From: Branchiostoma belcheri
Lineage: Eukaryota; Chordata; Leptocardii; Amphioxiformes; Branchiostomatidae
Reading direction: 5' to 3'
Assembly (NCBI RefSeq): GCF_001625305.1
Contig: NW_017802769.1
Span: forward strand, 551,220 to 615,219
DNA: 64,000 nucleotides
The notes under the pieces are model-generated. The model had not been told where the DNA came from. It made no database searches and saw only the letters and a program-made list of their open reading frames with translations. The position numbers and the translations under genes are program-made. Positions 56,601 through 64,000 of this stretch are shown piece by piece; within the stretch, counting starts at the first letter, position 1, and each line of letters opens with the position of its first letter.

Positions 56601-59600
56601 AATAAATGTACTTCAAAATGTCCTTGTTTCTAAAAGATGCTCACACTTTATTTTAATGCAGATTCGTCACAGCCTACCAGTCAGCCAGTCGCAACCACTG
56701 AGCCAACAGCTCTGAAGAACAAGAAAAGCAACAAGAGGAAGCTTTCAGAGGTCACTGAAGGTCAAGAACACAACACCAACAAGAGGAAGAAGACGGAGGA
56801 AGAACCTGAAGGTCAAAGGAACAGCCCAGAAGGTCAAGAGTCGAGAAAACGAGGGAGGTTGAGTAGGAGATCCAAGATGGCCGACAGAAACAAAGGTCAA
56901 CAGTCGAACACGCCCAAGGAGTCAGATGGGGAGGGGGGCAGAAGGAGGAGCGGTCGGGCAAAGAGAAACTCCAGCCCAAGTCAAGAGAAGGAAGAACCAA
57001 GAAGGAGCAGCAGAAGGGCCTCAAGGAAACAAGACGAGGAAAACAAAGAGCAGAGTCAAGAAGAAGTGAAAATCGTGGAAGAGGCACCAACAGAAAGTAG
57101 TGAGACAAATCAAGGTATGTTCTTGGCAATAAGTAATTTTTTAACCTCCATCTCTTTCAATGTTCTAAGAACAAGAACAATATTCATGTTTATAGTAGAG
57201 GGGATTCATTCCTCAAGCTGACCGACATCTCCTACACGTAGTTGTACCTTAGTAAGACATCTGGAGCCACATAGTTCCCGTTTAGAACTTTTATTCAGCC
57301 TGTCACATGACCAGTTTCGCCTGTGTGGCTTCTTCAAGTGTACAGAGGCTAATGACACAAGTACATGAAGTTCTCACTTATACACCTTTCTGGTGCATAT
57401 TGCCCTCAGGTCAGTTACATGGGGTTTGGATCGCCCTGACGAACAATATTCATGATTCATGTAATGACGTTAGCTTTTATTCTTGCAGATGGCATCCAGG
57501 ACTCACTGTGGACAGATAAGTACCAGCCTAGAAGTTCCTCGGAGGTTATTGGTAACACAGGGGCCATGAAGAAACTCAAGGGCTGGCTACACGACTGGAA
57601 GATCAGGGCAGACAAAGAGATGAGAAGGATGATGAAAGAGATGAAGAAACAAAAGAAAGCCCAGAAAAATGCAGGTTAGTTTACTGGTGCTACCCTGTTT
57701 TAGAATCTTTCAAATACCGTAGCTGCTATTGTTTGAAATATGAGTACAAAATCATGACAAAGAAATGTAGACGAATGATATGATAGTCATAATGAGTAAA
57801 AATTGCAATGGGAGATGTTATGGATAATGTTTGAGCAACAAATTGTAGAAAAATGTTTACTATCATAAATATAGTTATGTATCTGCTGTGTACATGTACA
57901 TGTAAATGTACAAATGTATGACTGCTGTTTGTCAATCCCAGCCAAAAAGTCGGGTTCCCAAGGCTCGGGTGACTGGTGGGACGATGATGACAGTGACTTT
58001 GACATCAGCGATGATGGAGACAGTGACTACAATGAGGAGGAGGAGGAGGATGGCCTCTGCAACACCATGCTGCTTCTGGGGCCAACTGGCATCGGGAAGA
58101 CTTCAGCTGTGTATGCCTGTGCCCAGGAACTAGGATACAAGGTGAAAGTCCAGTCAGATTTGCCATCAAGATAATTTCCGGGACAGAAGTATTGTTTTGG
58201 GTAGTGCTAATTCATGCTAGGTTTGTATGTTTGGGTTCCAAAGTGAGTGGACAGAGATTGGGAAGTCAGAAGTTGATTGACACTGGTTTGACAGATTTGT
58301 TTATTATGATTATTCACAAAGTGAAAGGGAGGGCAAAACAGGTTCATACACACCTTTACAAGTTGCCCTCCCCCACAGATGTGGTCGTCAAGAATGTATG
58401 AAACATAAACCATGGTGTTATAGCAGTAATTTACATCATATAAATGTACGAGTAATAAAGGATTGTATGATGTAATTCATTAACGCAAACTATATCTACT
58501 TTCCAAAAATTTGAAAAATCTGATTTCCTGCTTATCACTGATACGAAAAAGATATAGACAATGTGCAGAAATCCAGATTTTATGAACACAAGATAATCTG
58601 ATTTTGTGCTGATGTCACTACTTCCATCTGCCCAGGTGTTTGAGGTGAACGCTGCGTCCCTGCGGAGTGGGAAACAGGTGCTGACGCAGCTGCGGGAGGC
58701 CACGCAGTCGCACCAGGTGTCCAAACAAGCCCAGACAGGCGGCGCAGCAAGTCTCTTCAAAACCTCACTCACACCACAGAAGGGTAAAACCTCTCATACT
58801 TACACATGTCAGAGATGGTACTTCAAAATATTCTTCTATTGACTGATAGAAATCCAGGATATTTATGTTTACTGAAGGAAAACATATTGTTTTTGCTCAG
58901 TTTCCTCTTCTCCAAACACAAAAGGTCAATGGCCTGGGCCAGACAGTCTATCACCATGGTAACTAGTGTTGGGTTACATCATGTTGCAATATCATAGCAG
59001 GAGGGATTTAGACTCACCATTTATATGAATGTTTGAGTAAAAATTAACAGAGCAGATTATGCGAAGGTAAACATCATGCATTTGCTTTCCAAATGTTACC
59101 TTTATAGTTTTTATTACAATGACTTTGCAACACAGAAAGCACAACTATAACAGCTCATGTTACAAGTTGTTATAAGTCATGTGTATCATTTGTAAAAGAT
59201 AATCATGAGTTTGTGATACTATTTTGCAGTCAAACCAGGAGCAAACAAAGCATCCATGCATTCTTCCTTTGCTGGCTTCTTCAAGAAGACAGAAGATGGG
59301 ACGAAGGAGGAAGACAGCAGAGGTCCAGCAGGAAGCAAGAAAGTCAGAAGATCACTTGAGCTCGGACAATCGTCAGAGGCCAAAGGAAATAAGAAAGTGA
59401 AGAAGTCAGGTTGGTAACTGTAGTCAATGTGGAAATATCAATATCATGATTAGTCGATGAGGAAATATTAATTCCATGTACACAACAAGTGATGATGTGT
59501 TAAACATTACTGTCTTTATTTTGTAAAGGTTATGTCTTTATTTTCTAAAGATTATGTTGAAAATAAACACATAAATCCATTTAAACTGTAGCCCCTTTTT

Positions 59601-62600
59601 AATGTATTCATCAAGATAGGGGTCTTACTTAGATTGCGAGCATCAGTAGGTTAAGAGTTTTAGACTAAGTTTGCACATTTAAAAATTGTGTGTTTTAATG
59701 GACAGTTGCAAGTGTCCTTTGTGAATAATGTAAAAAAAAAACTAACATTCTTGGTTGTTATACAGAGAAGAGAAGATCCAGTAAAGGCAGTGGCAACAAA
59801 AAGTCATCCGAAAAGCAGACAGAAGCGAAACCAGCTGCAACACAAGAACCTACACGAGCCATGACTTCACTCATTCTGTTTGAAGAGGTAAAGTGTCATC
59901 ATTCTTGCTACCTTGTGTTACAAAGCTTCTAGCAATTTTCTAAATAAAGAATGGAGCTTTTTTTCTGCTGATAAACTTGATGATGATTGTGAATGGAAAG
60001 TGATCTTTATATCATGTTGGACATGATTTATATGAATTTTTAATGTATCAATAGAAGCATGTAGATTTAGTATTCCCCTTGCCCCCCCCCAGGTTGATGT
60101 AGTATTTGAAGACGACAAAGGATTTCTTCCTGCCATCAACACACTGATGACGACCACCAAGAGGCCCATCATTCTCACTACCTCAGGTCTGTATGGGTTC
60201 TTTTATCATTTTGTTTATTTATTTGTTTATTGGGTGGGCTTACTACTAGTGATGCATACCGGTTCACTGGACTTGGATCCGGACTTGTAAGAATGTTTAG
60301 GTTCAAGTCCAAAAAAACCTAAAAGTCAAGAACCGAGTCCGGACTTATTACCATAGAAGACCATTTCACATACCCCTTTTCTTTCCAAACCACCTAAAAC
60401 CCTCCGTAGATTGTAAAATCTTTGCTGCAAAACGAAGAAAACATTGCCATGGGCATCGTCAAGTACCGGCCTCCATGTTATGTTGCCAAAGTTTCACCCG
60501 GACAACATTGCAAGGTTGCCAACATGCAATTTTGTATATGCCATGGGTTTAGGTCCGGACTTACCAAGTCCGGAACTGAACCTAAACCTCTGGACTTGAA
60601 TCCGGACCTGAACCTAAAATTGGGTTTAGGTATGCATCACTACTTACTACTGTACTCTCTTCGCAGCCTGGGGCTGAATTGTTCTGACTTTTGAATCAGA
60701 CATAAGGATAACAATGTTTGCGTCTTACTTTCTACTTTAATTCAAGTCGAGTCATGTTATCCATTGCTTAGAATTTTAGATGTCTTCTGCTACTTTCCAG
60801 ATGCCACCTTTCCTGCCAGATTTGAAGGAAGATACGAAGAACTGGCATTCAAACAACCTTTGCAGGTAAGAAGTATTGAAATGTTGTTCTTAACATCACT
60901 TTATCCTGTCCTCAAAATGTCCTATTGTCAATATTCTTTAAGTAAGCAATGGTATTACAAAAGTCTCCTTATGAAATAATGTGACATGTGTGAGTGTATG
61001 TTGTTTGGTTAGTGCAGCTTTGATATAAAACTTTCAAAAGAGAATTCAAAGTAATTCTCCCCCCTCTCTTGCAGCCTATTGTAACATCCCACCTGCAGCT
61101 GTTGTGCCTTGCGGAGAACCTCCCCACCAAGAGAGCCGATGTGGAGGCTACAGTGGCGCTGAGCTGTGGGGACATACGACACGCCATGTTGTCCCTGCAG
61201 TTCTGGGCTGAGTCAGGAGGGGGCAGGGTTGAGAAGCAGATGGCTTCAGATCTCCACAAGGTACCAGAATCTGTTATTGTCATGTCTGTCAGCACTTACC
61301 AGTAGCTGTTTAGGACACAATGTTCACTGTGAGTCAACAGAAAAAAAAAGTTGTCATGTCTGTCAGCACTTACCAGTAGCTGTTTAGGACACAATGTTCA
61401 CTGTGAGTCAACAGAAAAAAAAAGTTGTGTCAGTTCTGCATAGATACTCCATCAGCAAACAATATTTATGTTTACCGAAGGAAAACATGTTGTTTTTGCT
61501 CAGTTTCTTCTTCTTCTCCAAACAGTGACCTCTGACCTGGTCAATGACCTGTACCAGATTGTCTCTCACCATGGTAACTGGTGTTGGGTTACATAATGTC
61601 GCAATTTTATGGTAGGAGGGATTTATTCTCTTTGATTTTAGGTTGCCACAAGCACGGAAAATATGTCACAACCTGCGCAAATTGAGGAATCTTCTCAGAG
61701 CCAAACTTGCGACACGGCCGACATATCTGTCAAACCTGGTGACAAGACCACCATGGTGCTGGGACCACTGCCTGATGATGAAGACGCCATGGACGCCGAT
61801 GACTTCCTCAGCTGCAGGAGAACAGCTGCAACACTCAGGAACAAGGTGCCTCTGGCTGCAGATGACACATGCGACAGCTGTCCATCAAGTCAAGAGGTTG
61901 CTATGGAAACAGTTGCCATGGAAGCAAGCCCGGAGACAGTGGACGTACATTCCCAATGTTTGGAGAGTGTTCTTGGAGTCCACAATGTCGCAGGCTGCAA
62001 GAATCAGCTTCTTGAAATGTTCAAGGTACAAAAAAGATTTTTCATATTTTGTGTAACTGAATGTGACAGTAAAGGTTTTTGAGGTTGTATATTCCATTGT
62101 TGTATCTTATATTATATACTGACTGTGTGTTTTACATCTTTTCAGACTCAAGACTCTGACCAAGAATGTCTTGCTAGGCAGATAACTCTCACAGCCAGCT
62201 GCCAGTGGCAGGGCAGAAACCTTCTGTTCTACAATGTCGAACAACTGCTGCCCCTCCCCACAACTCCATGGATCAGGCCCAGATGTAACAACTCGAGTGT
62301 ACTTCAGACTGTACCATCACAAGATGAAGAGAAAGGAAAGGGGAGACAGAGGAGAGGGGAATCTCTCCTGGATAGTTCACTGTTTGATGCAGAAGACTTG
62401 CCAAGTTCTCAGCCCAAAGATGCTACAACAGAAGAGGACAAGAAATCTCTACAAGTAACAACAGAAGGAAGGACTAAAAATGAAGAAGATGTTGATGCTC
62501 AGAGCACCACAACGGTTGTAGAAAAAGAAGAAAATGTCTTCAAAAAGAAGCTCATCTGCCAAGCGCTTGCATCCTTCTGTGAACTGTCAGAAAACAAATC

Positions 62601-63951
62601 CTTCCTTGACTCACACAGACACAGCTCTTCTCAGAAGGAAGGGTTCTGTAAGACTGACCAATCAGCATGGAGAGCAAAGGTCAAGTCAGGTATGACTGAC
62701 AGGGTGAGGATTGTGGAGGAGTCTGATTGGAGGACAGCAGAGATGGGGGCGGAGCTTCGTGCTGCAGTGGAAGTGATGAGTATGAGGCAGTGTAAAAGAG
62801 CAGTAGGAAAGCTAGTGTCAGAATTCACACAAGATTCGGGCAGTAAAGACTTGTGTGAAGAACTAACACTGCCAGTTGTAGGTGATGCAGCTAACTTGAG
62901 GACAGTAAATCTACAGGACGAAACACAAGCACAGCTGAGGTATGTCCTGATTTTTCTTCTAGACATTTGAGTCTCCCAATGTTTCTTCTACATTTGTATG
63001 GCTCACCCATAAAATCATGAACTAAGACACATGTCTGAAAGCAGATAGTACTAAAAATCTACCTCAGCAATTGACTTATTCCTCCCTTGCCTTTTTAACA
63101 ATACATGTACATCCAGATGTGAAATATTACGTGTACTACCATTTCATCATTGGGGTGAGGTAGATGAAAAAGTAGATAGGTAGATAGCCATTGGAAAAAT
63201 GATATGTTTCAAATTCACATTCTTCAATGCTTTTTTTATTTAAGTTGTCCTTTCTTTGTCACAGCATGTTCAGCACGAGACACCAGACTGTACATGGAGT
63301 TATGTCAGCACTGCCTAACCTGACTCACGGTCAGCACAGGGCCGTCGCACTGGACTATCTCCCCACTCTCCGCTCCATCTGTGCCACAGAGAAACTCAGG
63401 GAAGCATCCAAACTCAAAAGGAGGTATGAATACTACTGCTACAGACATTGTTAGATCTCCAGGGCTCTCTTTAATAGATGAAATGTACCCAAAGATCTAT
63501 TCCATCATTGCACTATTGAATTTTCTATTGTTGATTTGGACAAAGAAGTTTAAAATGTTATATGAATCGTTGACTCATCTATTGTTTTGTACGTAGGTTA
63601 ATTTCGTTGTACCCATGTATTTGTCTGTATATCTACTTGCAGTTTTAGACCTTACAAAAGTCGCTGTACTTTTGTTGTGTCAATAAAGTTCTCTCCTCTA
63701 TGAACCACTGGGACTGGGAGATGAGAAAAAATAATAGATCCTTCCATGTAGTGGATGCATTCTACTCAAAATAAAACATAAATAAGCATGTATTTTATCT
63801 AGAAAACATTCAGTGATTACCATGTAGACAAGTAATATTTCAAACCTTGACCACAAAATTTTCTATCCTTTGCAGGTTTTTGCACTACCTGGATAACAAT
63901 GGATTGTCACTCAAACAATCTGTTCTAAATGCCCTGGCTCAGGAATTCTGA
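50695..63951 (+). CDS. ATAD5: ATAD5 (ELG1), RFC-like ATPase that unloads PCNA
   Basis: Nineteen coding exons: 50695-50754, 51249-53330, 54026-54383, 54699-54849, 55561-55855, 56079-56238, 56662-57114, 57489-57674, 57942-58141, 58636-58783, 59230-59409, 59766-59887, 60093-60186, 60801-60865, 61075-61260, 61642-62025, 62146-62939, 63265-63423, 63876-63951 (6153 nt, 2050 aa; human 1844 from memory). It is the large subunit of the nuclear Elg1-RFC clamp unloader. The long N-terminal Lys/Glu-rich region carries PCNA-type ITQYF and IMGYF motifs and three SYxxFL-like motifs. FLMSGIPDRLRKQI precedes the AAA+ core: LWTDKYQPRSSSEVIGN, Walker A GPTGIGKTS (about residue 1295), VFEVNAASLRSGKQ, Walker B-like LILFEEVDVVFED (about 1458-1470) and sensor RPIILTTSD. 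The C-terminus ends RRFLHYLDNNGLSL. A start at 51264 is the fallback if exon 1 is not used. Confidence 0.95.
53554..53950 (+). mobile_element. hAT-like MITE, TAGTGATGCATACC family, copy C
   Basis: 397 bp, with perfect 8-bp duplications CCCCTTAA at 53546-53553 and 53951-53958. The right terminus has one change (GCAGCACTA). It lies in ATAD5 intron 2. Confidence 0.88.
55099..55464. mobile_element. hAT-like MITE with CAGGGTTCTAGC termini, copy 2
   Basis: Opposite orientation to 27586-27939. It shares the AATACAGTCACAATGCCCCT segment and the GGGGGAAATTTAGCGTA tandem. Right end GCTAGAACCCTG. It lies in ATAD5 intron 4. Confidence 0.7.
58861..59012 (+). repeat. Intronic repeat shared with 61464-61627
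   Basis: ATAD5 introns 10 and 15 share about 150-160 bp. Shared pieces include AGGAAAACATRTTGTTTTTG, TCACCATGGTAACT, GTGTTGGGTTACAT and AGGAGGGATTTA. It is either a dispersed repeat or an internal duplication. Confidence 0.7.
60247..60642 (+). mobile_element. hAT-like MITE, TAGTGATGCATACC family, copy D
   Basis: 396 bp, with perfect 8-bp duplications CTTACTAC at 60239-60246 and 60643-60650. It lies in ATAD5 intron 13. Confidence 0.88.
61279..61426. repeat. Perfect 74-bp tandem duplication beside the ATAD5 exon 15 donor
   Basis: Two consecutive identical 74-bp units (61279-61352, 61353-61426). Each contains CAGCACTTACCAGTAGCTGT and a run of nine A. The first unit begins 18 bp into intron 15. 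Confidence 0.9.
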
Positions 63952-64000
63952 AGAGGTACCAGTATTCTAGAAGTGTGTGTAAATTAAAGTGTGGTGAATG

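Overview
The window is intron-rich animal genomic DNA and reads best as a lancelet (cephalochordate, Branchiostoma-like) locus. The evidence is inference: seven nuclear genes with GT-AG introns, chordate gene neighbourhoods, very dense short DNA transposons, and two near-identical copies of one segment that differ only at silent sites in the single exon compared, as expected from a highly heterozygous genome. The species cannot be fixed from the sequence alone. Two 20-N assembly gaps lie at 18349-18368 and 41256-41275.

Layout. 1105-5869 (-): CPSF4, the 30 kDa cleavage/polyadenylation factor, 7 coding exons, 300 aa. 6610-19327 (+): an arrestin-domain (ARRDC-type) protein, 12 coding exons, 353 aa; it is divergent from CPSF4. 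21638-22887 (-): an unrecognised 185-aa membrane protein with an upstream 5' UTR exon near 24.5 kb. 25845-29652 (-): PDAP1, 200 aa. 30065-34635 (+): BUD31, 144 aa, head-to-head with PDAP1 over a 412-bp interval. 38069-49430 (-): CRLF3, 441 aa, with two of its exons present twice. 50695-63951 (+): ATAD5 (Elg1-type PCNA unloader), 19 coding exons, 2050 aa, head-to-head with CRLF3. All exon chains were assembled by hand from splice sites and frame, and each closes to a multiple of three.

Gene order is meaningful. PDAP1 and BUD31 are adjacent, with CPSF4 close by, on human 7q22.1. CRLF3 and ATAD5 are adjacent on human 17q11.2. Both divergent pairs are preserved here within one 64-kb stretch, which suggests an ancestral linkage later split in vertebrates. 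CPSF4 (3' end formation) and BUD31 (splicing) act in mRNA maturation; ATAD5 acts in replication.

The introns and intergenic spaces hold most of the novelty. They contain several Harbinger-like MITE families with TTA/TAA duplications, one longer 1.6-kb relative with promoter-like sequence inside, and several hAT-like MITE families with 8-bp duplications (four copies of one family with perfect duplications). There are also a foldback element made of GCGCGTGAAAA units, a 31-bp minisatellite, an inverted 30-bp minisatellite, and a long palindrome in the CRLF3/ATAD5 promoter. BUD31 intron 3 carries a GC-rich non-LTR reverse transcriptase fused to a 371-bp antisense piece of 28S rRNA.
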